Below are positions 1-7,216 of a stretch of DNA of 26,529 bases, one piece after another. The translations under genes and the position numbers were made by a program. The notes beneath the pieces were generated by a model, which saw nothing but the letters and a program-made list of their open reading frames with translations, was not told the origin of the DNA and made no database searches. Within the stretch, counting starts at the first letter, position 1; each line of letters opens with the position of its first letter. The stretch is from Candidatus Hermodarchaeota archaeon (GTDB taxonomy: Archaea > Asgardarchaeota > Hermodarchaeia > Hermodarchaeales > Hermodarchaeaceae). The stretch is taken from assembly GCA_016840595.1 (NCBI GenBank), contig JAEOSA010000003.1, positions 1 through 26,529 on the forward strand. The letters are read 5' to 3'.

Positions 1-1
1 C

Positions 2-544
2 ATCCGTGTGATTTTAGGTTCATTATCAAAAATCAACTATCTCCGTAACGTTGAAGATCTTGGGAAACTCAATTCCTTTGATGGAATTGTCGAACGAGCC
101 CTCACCAAGAATATGGGCTTGTTAGATAAGGTGCTGCCGAAAGTTTTAGCCCTTGCATCAGATTTTGAAAGTTCCATTCGCAAGATGCGACTCATGGAAA
201 AGCGCGTCACGGAATTACAACGCCGGGGAGCAGGATTACTAACACCAGAGGGCAGCAATGAGCCACGTGTGCAACAACTTGTGGAAAATGTCGACGCTTT
301 GAGCCGGAAATTAAAGCAAATTGTCTGCATGTACGAGGATGAATACTTATTCCGCATTAAGACAATCCGGAATATTGAGGAGCTTCTGGATCCGAAGGAG
401 CTGTATACCAGTCTCCTGCTTTGGACCATGGAACCTTATCTCGAATCGGAGCGTATTGAAACGATTCGCAAAGAAATTGGCACTCACATTGAAGAAACGC
501 GTTCCTTAGTTTCTCGACAGAATGTTCCAACAAATATGTTCTAA
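2..544 (+). CDS. Unrecognised coiled-coil protein, C-terminal part (5' end probably cut by window)
   Basis: I do not recognise this protein. The frame is open to the left edge; the first possible start is GTG at 8, but it has no ribosome binding site, so the true start probably lies outside the window. The visible ~180 residues are rich in E, K, R and L, and are predicted helical, with a likely coiled coil across the stretch from FESSIRKMRLMEKRVTELQR to the VDALSRKLKQI segment. A second helical part ends in SLVSRQNVPTNMF. There is no signal peptide, membrane segment or Cys/His cluster, so it is likely cytosolic. It ends 80 bp before the sugar mutase gene, which has its own promoter, so the two need not be functionally linked. 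Confidence 0.6.
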   Translation: MRVILGSLSKINYLRNVEDLGKLNSFDGIVERALTKNMGLLDKVLPKVLALASDFESSIRKMRLMEKRVTELQRRGAGLLTPEGSNEPRVQQLVENVDALSRKLKQIVCMYEDEYLFRIKTIRNIEELLDPKELYTSLLLWTMEPYLESERIETIRKEIGTHIEETRSLVSRQNVPTNMF

Positions 545-573
545 CTGCAACGCGTTGGTGCGTTGGGTATCAT

Positions 574-618
574 ACATATTAATACACGTTCAGGTCATTT
601 TGAGTCTTTAGAGAGGAG
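574..618 (+). promoter_or_regulatory. TATA box and SD for the sugar-phosphate mutase gene
   Basis: A TATA-like element (acatattaata, 574-584) lies about 25 bp before an expected transcript start near 604. A strong SD (gagaggag, 611-618) follows and sets the TTG at 625 as the start. Seen in sequence; function inferred. Confidence 0.5.
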
Positions 619-624
619 TCTGTA

Positions 625-2013
625 TTGCCACGGCTTTTTGGTACTCAAGGGTTTCGTGGACTAGTTAATGAAGAGTTGACAGCATCCGTGGCACATGATA
701 TCGGGCTTGCCATGGCGAATTGTTTGGGACAAGAAAAAGCTGTGGGCATAGGCTGGGATTCGAGAATCTCGAGTGAGATGCTTGGACTAGCCTTCAGTGC
801 TGGTCTGATGAGTGGGGGGTGTAATGTTCATTTATTGGGTCTCGTTCCAACTCCACTGCTCTCTTATGCTATTCCGCGGTTAGAATTCGATGGTGGAGTA
901 ATGGTGACTGCAAGTCATAATCCACCAGAATTTAATGGAATCAAATTGTGGGGAGCTGATGGTGCAGCCTATACGACAGAAATGGAAAGAAAAATCGAAG
1001 CCTTTTTCTTCGCTTCAGAAAAATCGCGAGCGCCCTGGCAGAAATGCGGTCACCACATTCCATTTGATGATTACCGACCTCAGTATGTCGAGAGCTTATT
1101 AAAACAAGTTAACCGCAAACGCCTTGAAAAACGCCAATTTCATGTTGTGGCAGACTGTGGTGGAGGCGCTGCATCCGAAGTTGTACCGATGCTTCTGAAA
1201 TCAATTAAAGTCCAGACCGAACTCCTATTTTGCGAACCAGATGGCTTCTTCAAACACCGCCTCCCTGAACCCACCCAAGTTAATCTCACGAAGTTAATTC
1301 GCCTTGTCAAAGAGAAAGATGTTGACATTGGCATGGCATGGGATGGAGATGCCGACCGAATCGTGCTTGTGTCTGAAACTGGACGGTATCTGATGGGGGA
1401 CCGAACATTTGCCTTGGCAGCGTATTTTAAACTGCATAATTTGAAAGAAAAACCAAAACGCATTATCACCCAAGTTGCTACAAGTGACGTAATTCGAGAT
1501 GTTGCTCAGACAGTGGATGCTGAACTTATCCAAACCTGTGTTGGTGAACCCAACATTGTCACAGCCATGAAGCAAGAAAATGCTCAAATTGGCGGTGAAG
1601 AAAATGGGGGAGTGATATACCGTGGGTGGTCCTGGACTCGAGAAGGGATGTTGACAGCTTTACTGATTCTCGATTTCATGGCGGCTGAAGATCAATCACT
1701 TGAAGAGCTTGATAGTCAATTCCCGTCCTATTTTCAAGGCAAAGAAAAAGTGGCCTGCCCGAACGAGTTGAAACAAGACCTTCTAGCCCGTGTGGCTTCA
1801 CTAGCGCCCACGGATGCTGAATGTGAAACCGTAGATGGTGTCAAATTACGCTACACAGATGGATGGGTATTACTTCGTCCCTCTGGTACTGAACCCATTT
1901 TCCGAGTCTTTGCAGAAGCAAAAACAGAATCTCGCGCAAAAAGACTCATTGAGAATGGGTTAAGTCTTGTTGAAGATGCTCTTGAAGAAATAAAAGAATC
2001 TTCCAAGGAATAA
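625..2013 (+). CDS. glmM: Phosphoglucosamine mutase / phosphomannomutase family protein (alpha-D-phosphohexomutase)
   Basis: A cytosolic alpha-D-phosphohexomutase that interconverts sugar 6- and 1-phosphates; archaeal members of this size are usually annotated as phosphoglucosamine mutase, feeding UDP-GlcNAc synthesis. All four family signatures are present: TASHNP with the phosphorylated Ser at residue 97, the metal loop DGDADR at 240-245, the sugar-binding loop GEENGG at 324-329, and the phosphate loop RPSGTEP at 418-424. The N-terminus FGTQGFRG matches the family start, and 462 residues is full length. The TTG start at 625 sits 6 bp after the SD gagaggag. Glucosamine versus mannose specificity cannot be read from these motifs, so the symbol is provisional. 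UDP-GlcNAc would also supply the amidino-sugar operon at 20244-22733, but that link is inference. Confidence 0.88.
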   Translation: MPRLFGTQGFRGLVNEELTASVAHDIGLAMANCLGQEKAVGIGWDSRISSEMLGLAFSAGLMSGGCNVHLLGLVPTPLLSYAIPRLEFDGGVMVTASHNPPEFNGIKLWGADGAAYTTEMERKIEAFFFASEKSRAPWQKCGHHIPFDDYRPQYVESLLKQVNRKRLEKRQFHVVADCGGGAASEVVPMLLKSIKVQTELLFCEPDGFFKHRLPEPTQVNLTKLIRLVKEKDVDIGMAWDGDADRIVLVSETGRYLMGDRTFALAAYFKLHNLKEKPKRIITQVATSDVIRDVAQTVDAELIQTCVGEPNIVTAMKQENAQIGGEENGGVIYRGWSWTREGMLTALLILDFMAAEDQSLEELDSQFPSYFQGKEKVACPNELKQDLLARVASLAPTDAECETVDGVKLRYTDGWVLLRPSGTEPIFRVFAEAKTESRAKRLIENGLSLVEDALEEIKESSKE

Positions 2014-2028
2014 TTGGGTTGATTGATG

Positions 2029-2451
2029 ATGCGATTGTTAATTTTTCATGGGAAACTCTCTTACAAAGCCACCGAACCAGTGAAAATCAGTGTCCGAGAG
2101 GACGCCGACGAGGGTGAATGGGTAGAATATGAAGACGGCCTCACCGTCTTTTGTGCCGTTGAAGCAACAGATGAAGGTCGATTATCTGAAATTACTCAAA
2201 AAGCAGCTGACGAGATTCAACTAGTCGCTGACCGAGTAAAAGTCAAAAACATCATCTTATATCCTCATGCACACATTTTCCCCCGAAAGCTTGCCAAACC
2301 CAAATTTGCCGTTCGAATACTACAAGAACTGTCCACGGAACTAGAGCAACGTGGTTTTACCGTCTCTCGCACACCTTTTGGCTGGTATAAGGCATTTAGG
2401 CTCCACTGCTTCGGACATCCCCTCTCAGAGTCCGGAAGAACCATCGATTAG
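2029..2451 (+). CDS. Free-standing archaeal ThrRS editing domain (Ser-tRNAThr deacylase, trans-editing)
   Basis: About 140 residues match the archaea-specific N-terminal editing domain of threonyl-tRNA synthetase, a D-aminoacyl-tRNA deacylase-like fold that hydrolyses Ser mischarged on tRNAThr. The diagnostic segments are YPHAHIF (the conserved His of the pocket), TPFGWYKAF (the conserved Lys) and the terminal CFGHPLSESGRTI block. In full-length archaeal ThrRS the catalytic domain follows this block; here a TAG stop ends the protein and about 300 bp of non-coding DNA follows in all frames, so it is a stand-alone protein like the trans-editing ThrRS-ed proteins of some Crenarchaeota. Consecutive TTG (2023), ATG (2026) and ATG (2029) are possible starts; ATG 2029 is best spaced from the SD-like gggttga at 2016. 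It lies just after the mutase gene and is probably co-transcribed with it. Confidence 0.85.
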   Translation: MRLLIFHGKLSYKATEPVKISVREDADEGEWVEYEDGLTVFCAVEATDEGRLSEITQKAADEIQLVADRVKVKNIILYPHAHIFPRKLAKPKFAVRILQELSTELEQRGFTVSRTPFGWYKAFRLHCFGHPLSESGRTID

Positions 2452-2660
2452 TGGCTTCAAATTCAAATGGAACTTGCATTAACTAAATATTCAATTGTTA
2501 GTAATCAATCAAAGGCACCAGTATTCTAATACAGAGAATCGAAATAAACTAAGGGAGACTACCTGCAAAGTATTCGAATCCATAACACCAAATGAAATGG
2601 TATGCTTCTTCTGGTCGGACTATTGATTGATTTTCCGTGTGAGAGCATAAGACTTTTGAG

Positions 2661-2750
2661 GCTATGGAGTATGCTCCACTCAGGCTGTTGTGGACTCAGT
2701 TGGGTTGAAAACTGACAGCGACAGCCGTGACCCATCGAGATGATTGAAGT
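2661..2750 (+). promoter_or_regulatory. Structured leader of the S26e gene (two hairpins in a 299-bp gap)
   Basis: The gap 2452-2750 has no credible gene or tRNA. Its 3' part folds. One hairpin is TGGAG (2665-2669) with CTCCA (2674-2678) around a 4-nt loop. A second, two-storey hairpin has an outer stem GGCTGT (2683-2688)/ACAGCC (2721-2726), a 7/5-nt internal loop, and an inner stem TCAGTT (2696-2701)/AACTGA (2710-2715). It ends 24 bp before the TTG start of S26e, so it may be an autoregulatory leader or a small non-coding RNA. A TATA-like gaaataaac near 2540 could drive it. Confidence 0.35.
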
Positions 2751-3026
2751 TTGCCATCGAAACGGAAAAGTGGTGGTCGAAGTAAAGGTTCGACCGGTCG
2801 TGGAGCTACAGTCCAGTGTTCTCAGTGTGGAAAAGTAGTCCCACGTGATAAGGCTAAGAAACGCACGTCACGCGCATCTTTTGTAGACCCGCAGATGGCT
2901 CGGGAGCTTCGGCGTTCTGGTACATTTTTACCAAGTAGAAGTGTTACCAAATGGTATTGCATAAGTTGTGCCGTTCATCGTGGAGTTGTGACTATCCGAA
3001 GTCGAAAAGATAGGAAAGGGAGATAG
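2751..3026 (+). CDS. rps26e: Small ribosomal subunit protein eS26 (S26e)
   Basis: A 91-residue basic protein of the small ribosomal subunit, in the eukaryote/archaea-specific S26e family, which sits near the mRNA exit and the 3' end of 16S rRNA. The zinc-binding pairs CSQC and CISC are both present, within VQCSQCGKVVPRDK and WYCISCAVH, and the typical basic N-terminus is seen. The start must be the TTG at 2751, because an in-frame TGA lies at 2745 and no other upstream start exists; the SD is weak. S26e is absent from most Euryarchaeota but present in TACK and Asgard archaea, so it is a useful lineage hint. trmY and a PadR-like regulator follow on the same strand with 64- and 24-bp gaps, suggesting one transcript. 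Confidence 0.93.
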   Translation: MPSKRKSGGRSKGSTGRGATVQCSQCGKVVPRDKAKKRTSRASFVDPQMARELRRSGTFLPSRSVTKWYCISCAVHRGVVTIRSRKDRKGR

Positions 3027-3090
3027 AAGATCCCATTCCAATAGAAAATTTCTTTTCAATGAAGATAGTTAGCTGGCAGAAGGGTCCATT

Positions 3091-3723
3091 ATGCAAATTA
3101 CAATTTTGCTAGACGCCCCGCGGACACGAACTGACGATAAGTTTCTAATCCGAGATGTCCCAGGGACAAGTGGTCGGCTTGATGTAGTCTGTAGGATTCT
3201 AATTGCCGCTTATCGAACCACCCCAATTTTCACATCTTACATTCAGGTTAATGCAATCCTTGGAGGACCACCTCATTCACCCTTACTTCTTCAAATTGAT
3301 GACGTGAATTCAGGTGAATTTCCTGAAAGTGAACTTAATTGTGCCTTAATTATCAAAGGCCTTCTCCACAATTATCGAACCAGCAAGACAGAAAGAAGCA
3401 GACTGTGGCCGCAATTTTCTATTACAGCAAAAAGCTTCGATGAGACTCTCAAAGAAGTCGCTTCCTCAACAAGTCAAATCCTTTACTTAGTTGAGAAAGG
3501 AAAACCATTAGACCAAGTTAAGATTAGTTTTGACCAACCTATCACGCTCATATTAGGTGATGACCAAGGATTACCTGTAGAGCATGAAAAACTCGTTTAC
3601 CAGTACCCTGTTCAGGAAGTGAGCATTGGAACACGAAGCCTTTTGGGAAGTCAAGTCGTTAGTTTATTTCTACTCGAGATGGCGCGGCATAAAGAAGCGA
3701 AGCGTCCTAACATCAAACCCTGA
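3091..3723 (+). CDS. trmY: tRNA (pseudouridine(54)-N1)-methyltransferase TrmY
   Basis: A SPOUT-superfamily enzyme that uses S-adenosylmethionine to methylate N1 of pseudouridine 54 in the tRNA T-loop, an archaeal modification replacing the bacterial T54. The family hallmark SGRLDVVCR is near residue 28-36. The C-terminal trefoil knot that binds the cofactor is seen in LILGDDQGLPVEHE and the downstream SIGTRSLLGSQVV segment. Length (210 residues) fits the family (about 190-200). The ATG at 3091 is preceded by the SD agaaggg with 6-bp spacing. Its place between S26e and a regulator, and near the ThrRS-type editing protein, makes this a small translation-quality cluster. Confidence 0.88.
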   Translation: MQITILLDAPRTRTDDKFLIRDVPGTSGRLDVVCRILIAAYRTTPIFTSYIQVNAILGGPPHSPLLLQIDDVNSGEFPESELNCALIIKGLLHNYRTSKTERSRLWPQFSITAKSFDETLKEVASSTSQILYLVEKGKPLDQVKISFDQPITLILGDDQGLPVEHEKLVYQYPVQEVSIGTRSLLGSQVVSLFLLEMARHKEAKRPNIKP

Positions 3724-3747
3724 TAACACAAAGAGGAATTGGAACAC

Positions 3748-4134
3748 ATGATAGAAAATTCAGAGTTTATTCAAGCCATCGAAACGTATTCTCAACACCC
3801 CACAAAAGCCATGAAGCGACTAATAAGCCGAACAACCAGAGATAATCTGTGGTTATACGTGTTAACATTATTGAAAGAACGGGATTACTTTGCTTATGAA
3901 CTTCGAGGGGCAATTCAAGAACGGTTTGGCGTTGAAATGGCTTCAGTGACAGCGTATGTTTTGTTATACAAACTAAGGCGAGATGGATTGGTCCAGTTGA
4001 GTGAAGAACGTCGTGAAGGCAAACGTCCCACTCGAAAATACTACAAGATAACTGATTTAGGTCTGCAAACTCTCATTGAGGCTAAGAAGTACCTTCGCCT
4101 TCTTTCGAAGACGCTGAATGATCTTCCAACTTAG
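3748..4134 (+). CDS. PadR-like winged-helix transcriptional regulator
   Basis: A small DNA-binding protein of 128 residues. The helix-turn-helix and wing are visible as LYVLTLLKERDYFAYELRGA, then SVTAYVLLYKLRRDGLVQ (recognition helix), then the wing GKRPTRKYYKITDLG, an arrangement typical of the PadR N-terminal domain. A C-terminal helix (LIEAKKYLRLLSKTLND) likely makes the dimer. The SD gagg (3733-3736) is 11 bp from ATG 3748 but only 2 bp from TTG 3739, so ATG 3748 is preferred. The ligand and targets are unknown; it may regulate its own operon. Its last 53 bp overlap the convergent lipid synthase gene on the other strand. Confidence 0.8.
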   Translation: MIENSEFIQAIETYSQHPTKAMKRLISRTTRDNLWLYVLTLLKERDYFAYELRGAIQERFGVEMASVTAYVLLYKLRRDGLVQLSEERREGKRPTRKYYKITDLGLQTLIEAKKYLRLLSKTLNDLPT

Positions 4135-4747
4135 ATAATGCCCGGTATGCCGCAATTGTCCTTTGAACAACGGTTATGTGCGCAAGGATTGCGATAAGAA
4201 TTACACCATATTCCAACCAATAGATTATACTGAAGTAACTTGGTGGTGGAAATAACAATCCAATTACTGTGAGATATTGTAAGAGAGTGGCTACCATAAG
4301 TATGATCAGTCGTTCAGGGCGTTCAGCAATTCCCACTCCTAATTGTTTGACACCGGCAGCCTCTGCTCTAGCCCGTGTATAACTTACAAGTAGGCTCCCA
4401 ACAATAGCGAGAATTCCCCAAAAAGTGGAAGACCAGCCACCCAAAATAACGCCTATTAGAACAATGGCATCGCTATAGCGATCACAAACACTATCTAATA
4501 CACCACCAAAGGTCGTCGTCTTGCCCGTTGCCCGGGCAACTGCACCGTCGAGGGCATCAAGGAAGCCGGATAAGAGGAGGAGAAGTAGAGCTAACGCCAG
4601 TTGTTGTTGAATGTACATCCACGCTGCAAAAGTCGCAACAATAGGTCCTAGAAGTGTAAGGGCATTCGGTGGGATTTTTGATCGGGCGATGACTCGGGCT
4701 ACTGGTGTAAAAGCTCGTTTAAACTGTTCTTTGATACGTCCTATCAC
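4082..4747 (-). CDS. CDP-alcohol phosphatidyltransferase, likely archaetidylinositol phosphate synthase
   Basis: An integral membrane enzyme that joins CDP-archaeol to an inositol phosphate to make archaetidylinositol phosphate, an archaeal membrane lipid precursor. The complete CDP-alcohol transferase signature is present: D67-G68-x2-A71-R72-x8-G81-x3-D85-x3-D89, with D64 just before. Several hydrophobic membrane helices follow the conserved KIPPNALTLLG start. The frame extends to GTG 4822, but a TATA box at 4791-4802 puts transcription start near 4771, and the SD ggag (4756-4759) is 8 bp from GTG 4747, so the shorter 221-residue form is chosen. Other polar-head-group transferases share the signature; the inositol assignment rests on resemblance to archaeal homologues. 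It is convergent with the PadR gene and overlaps it by 53 bp. Confidence 0.82.
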   Translation of the reverse strand: MIGRIKEQFKRAFTPVARVIARSKIPPNALTLLGPIVATFAAWMYIQQQLALALLLLLLSGFLDALDGAVARATGKTTTFGGVLDSVCDRYSDAIVLIGVILGGWSSTFWGILAIVGSLLVSYTRARAEAAGVKQLGVGIAERPERLIILMVATLLQYLTVIGLLFPPPSYFSIIYWLEYGVILIAILAHITVVQRTIAAYRALSKLEDHSASSKEGEGTS

Positions 4748-4755
4748 TGATTTCG

Positions 4756-4802
4756 CTCCATTCGAATTGGGTATTAGCTTGTGTGTATTTGCATATAATA
4801 AG
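4756..4802 (-). promoter_or_regulatory. TATA box and SD for the archaeal lipid synthase gene
   Basis: On the minus strand cttattatatgc (4802 to 4791) is a good TATA element and ggag (4759 to 4756) is the SD. Together they select the GTG start at 4747. The same 165-bp divergent gap must also hold the promoter of the plus-strand PhoU/TrkA-C pair; aaataataga at 4869-4878 is a candidate. Confidence 0.5.
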
Positions 4803-4911
4803 TGTCTTTGCCTTGATTGCACAACTCGAAAGACTGAAAAGCTAGTATTAAGGAAAATAGCCTATTGGAAATAATAGACTGTTAATTTTTCTGGGAGCCC
4901 GTGATACCGTT

Positions 4912-5520
4912 ATGCAAGAGGACCTCCGAGAAGTCGTGTATCAACCAATTCCTGTTCGCAGTTTACTGGTTGAAATGAAAGACCTCAGTGAACTCATGAT
5001 AGACCTCGCCTACTCAGCGGTAATGTTCAATGACAAAGATCTTGCTGAAGAAGTTATGGAAATGGAGAAGCGTGTGGATTATCTTGGTTACCTGTTGCAA
5101 ATGAACGCTTCTTTAGCTGTTCGGGACAAAGACGATGCCGAACAAATTGTAAGCATCATGAAAACTGCTTCTGCCGCGAACAAAATTAGCGACGCAGCAG
5201 CCGACATCGCAGGACTTGTCATACATGATATTGGTATCCCTGGAATACTCTGGCTTGCTGTGAGTCAGGCTGAGGAAATTGTTGGACGGGCTACAATCCT
5301 TGGCAAGTCCATCTTGATTGGGAAGACCCTAGCCGATGTGAACCTCGAAGAAGAAATTGGCTCCGATATCATCGCCATTCAACGTAAAGGCTTGTGGACG
5401 ATTAATCCACCTGAATCCTTTCAATTCGAAAAAGGTGACCGGGTTAGTGCCCGAGGCTCCAAGGAAGGAATAAGAAAATTACAGAGGTTAGCTGCAGGTG
5501 AGCTTGAAGAGATTGCTTAA
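4912..5520 (+). CDS. PhoU-like / TrkA-C domain protein, first of a tandem pair
   Basis: A soluble regulatory protein of 202 residues with two modules. Residues ~15-125 form a PhoU-like helical bundle (EMKDLSELMIDLAYSAVMF is the typical first helix), and ~130-200 form a TrkA-C (RCK-C) ligand-binding domain, recognisable from LGKSILIGKTLADVNL through DIIAIQRKG to the FEKGDRVSARGSKE hairpin. TrkA-C domains bind small ligands such as nucleotides to gate potassium or other ion transporters. This protein has no membrane helices, so it is probably a cytosolic subunit acting on a transporter encoded elsewhere. The next gene is its paralogue and overlaps it by 23 bp, indicating translational coupling and probably a heteromeric complex. 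Confidence 0.82.
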   Translation: MQEDLREVVYQPIPVRSLLVEMKDLSELMIDLAYSAVMFNDKDLAEEVMEMEKRVDYLGYLLQMNASLAVRDKDDAEQIVSIMKTASAANKISDAAADIAGLVIHDIGIPGILWLAVSQAEEIVGRATILGKSILIGKTLADVNLEEEIGSDIIAIQRKGLWTINPPESFQFEKGDRVSARGSKEGIRKLQRLAAGELEEIA

Positions 5521-6115
5521 AACACCCAACGGTGAGCAAACCCCCGAAGAACGCGTTCTTGCGATGCTCATCCAAATGAAAGACACCTCTGAATTACTCA
5601 TTAACTTAGCCTATACTTCACTCTTAACAAACAACAAAGAAATCGCAGAAGACATTTTTGAATTAGAAGAGAAATTCGATCAGTTCCACACCGATTTTGA
5701 ACTCAAGGTTTTAGGATTAGATCTTCCAGAAGGTGAAGAAAGACGTCGGTTGGGTCTCATTCGATTGGGCGTGGCTTCCGAAAATTTGGCGGATGCAGCG
5801 GCTCAAATGGCAGAAATTGTCCTTCGGGGTGTTGATGTACACCCACTCATGAAACTTGCCCTCCAAGATGCTGATGAACGAGTGAGCCGACAAACGGTTG
5901 AGCCAAACTCAATATTGGCCAATAGGACCTTAGGGCAATTACGACTAGAAGATCATGGAACCCGTATCTTTGCAGTGAAACGAAACGGACATTGGACCTA
6001 TGACCCGAGGGGACGATTCAAACTCCTTCCAGGCGACATTATCTATGCAGGTGGATACAAAGAAGCCGTTGAGAAGCTTGAAGAAATAGCCCGCGGCGAC
6101 CTGCAAGAACTTTAG
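5498..6115 (+). CDS. PhoU-like / TrkA-C domain protein, second of a tandem pair
   Basis: A paralogue of the preceding gene with the same order of domains. The PhoU-like part opens with MLIQMKDTSELLINLAYTSL, nearly the motif of its neighbour; the TrkA-C part runs from ILANRTLGQLRLEDHGTRIF through AVKRNGHWTYDPRGRFKL to LLPGDIIYAGGYKEAVEKLE. It overlaps the upstream gene by 23 bp. The start is uncertain among GTG 5498, TTG 5504 and TTG 5513; the SD-like aggtga at 5496-5501 does not decide it. Both proteins lack any transmembrane segment, and no channel or transporter gene lies within this window, so the regulated transporter cannot be named. A T-run at 6134-6139 follows the stop and may terminate the pair. 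Confidence 0.82.
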   Translation: MSLKRLLKTPNGEQTPEERVLAMLIQMKDTSELLINLAYTSLLTNNKEIAEDIFELEEKFDQFHTDFELKVLGLDLPEGEERRRLGLIRLGVASENLADAAAQMAEIVLRGVDVHPLMKLALQDADERVSRQTVEPNSILANRTLGQLRLEDHGTRIFAVKRNGHWTYDPRGRFKLLPGDIIYAGGYKEAVEKLEEIARGDLQEL

Positions 6116-6130
6116 GACAAGTCAGCTACA

Positions 6131-6139
6131 GTATTTTTT
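6131..6139 (+). terminator. Oligo-T terminator after the PhoU/TrkA-C pair
   Basis: Six consecutive T residues (6134-6139) lie 16 bp after the stop codon. Archaeal RNA polymerase terminates at such runs without needing a hairpin. The next gene has its own promoter just downstream, consistent with a transcript end here. Confidence 0.35.
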
Positions 6140-6167
6140 GCCAACCCTTTGACGCAAAGCCAAAACG

Positions 6168-6207
6168 TAGATATATCCGACTGCATGTTTTCCGATGACA
6201 TAGGTGA
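6168..6207 (+). promoter_or_regulatory. TATA box and SD for thioredoxin reductase gene
   Basis: tagatatatcc (6168-6178) is TATA-like and predicts a transcript start near 6199. The SD aggtga (6202-6207) is 8 bp before ATG 6216, and it overlaps the alternative GTG at 6204, ruling that one out. Confidence 0.5.
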
Positions 6208-6215
6208 ACTCAACA

Positions 6216-7139
6216 ATGGTTGAGAAACGAGATCTCATTATTGTCGGTTGTGGACCAGGCGGAATGACAGCAGGACTATATGCAGCACGAATGGGTTTAG
6301 AGGCAGTAATTTTAGAAACCGGAATCTGTGGGGGTCGGATGATAAACGCTTGGCTAATCGAAAACTATCCCGGATATGAAAATATTAGTGGAGGAGATCT
6401 CAGCATGAAAATGAAAACTCAGACAGAACAAGCTGGAGCAGAAATCCGGGAAATGACCACTGTAGAGAAATTCCAATTCTCTAAAAAAGCAAAAATCGCA
6501 GTAACAGCTGATGGAACCGAATGGCATGCTCCTGCCATAATACTAGCAATGGGGGCCTGTGATGCAGAGTTGGGTGTACCAGGGGAAACCGAATACCATG
6601 GACGAGGTATCAGTTACTGTGCAACCTGCGATGGCCCATTATTCCGGGGAAAAACTGTTATTATCGTTGGGGGAGGAAACACCGCCGCCATGGACGCCCT
6701 ATTCTTAGCTAACATCGTTGAAAAGGTGTATTTAGTTCATAGAAGAGATAAACTGCGAGCAGAACAAGCCTATGCTGATCGAATAATCTCCACACCGAAT
6801 GTGGAAATCTTATGGGATACTATTCTGCTTGAAGTCCTTGGCGAGGACACAGTTACTGGAGCCAAATTACGAAACAAGAAGACAAACCGTGAATGGGTTC
6901 AGAAAGCTGATGGCGTGTTTATCGCTGTTGGAAGTAAACCGAATAGTACCTTCTGTGAACCAGCAGGTATCCAGCTAGATAAGGGCGGTAATATCCTTGT
7001 GGATGCAAATCAACAGACCAACATTCCTGGAGTATATGCTGTAGGAGATATTACCGGAGAACCGCGGCAAATTGTACGAGCGTGTGGGGATGCCGTTAAG
7101 GCTGTCACTCATTGGTTAATGGTGAGACCAACTGAGTAA
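6216..7139 (+). CDS. trxB: Thioredoxin-disulfide reductase (FAD/NAD(P)H-dependent)
   Basis: A cytosolic flavoprotein that passes electrons from NAD(P)H through FAD and a redox-active disulfide to thioredoxin. The FAD-binding Rossmann motif VGCGPGGMTAGLYAARMG is at the N-terminus. The active site CATC (C135, C138) is inside ISYCATCDGP, and the NAD(P)H motif is VGGGNTAAMDALFLA. The C-terminal FAD contact GVYAVGDITGEPRQIVRACG closes the fold. Length of 307 residues is normal for the low-molecular-weight class. In the second Rossmann region the residues after the glycines include VHRRDKLRA, a pattern usual for NADPH use, although archaeal enzymes vary. No thioredoxin gene is adjacent. ATG 6216 was chosen over GTG 6204 because of SD placement. 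Confidence 0.92.
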   Translation: MVEKRDLIIVGCGPGGMTAGLYAARMGLEAVILETGICGGRMINAWLIENYPGYENISGGDLSMKMKTQTEQAGAEIREMTTVEKFQFSKKAKIAVTADGTEWHAPAIILAMGACDAELGVPGETEYHGRGISYCATCDGPLFRGKTVIIVGGGNTAAMDALFLANIVEKVYLVHRRDKLRAEQAYADRIISTPNVEILWDTILLEVLGEDTVTGAKLRNKKTNREWVQKADGVFIAVGSKPNSTFCEPAGIQLDKGGNILVDANQQTNIPGVYAVGDITGEPRQIVRACGDAVKAVTHWLMVRPTE

Positions 7140-7158
7140 AGTGTGCACAGAACCACAA

Positions 7159-7208
7159 GGTTTTAAGGTGTATCATGCGGTGAACGTCGGTTAACCCGAA
7201 TTTGGAGG
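7159..7208 (+). promoter_or_regulatory. TATA box and SD for the secreted toroid-protein gene
   Basis: ggttttaagg (7159-7168) is TATA-like and predicts a transcript start near 7190. The perfect SD ggagg (7204-7208) is 8 bp from TTG 7217, and it overlaps the upstream in-frame TTG at 7202, which is therefore rejected. Confidence 0.5.
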
Positions 7209-7216
7209 AACAATGC

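Noticed and set aside
2559..2591. A ttcgaatcc motif resembling a tRNA T-loop
   Set aside because: The flanking bases do not form a T-stem or an acceptor stem and no anticodon arm can be built upstream.
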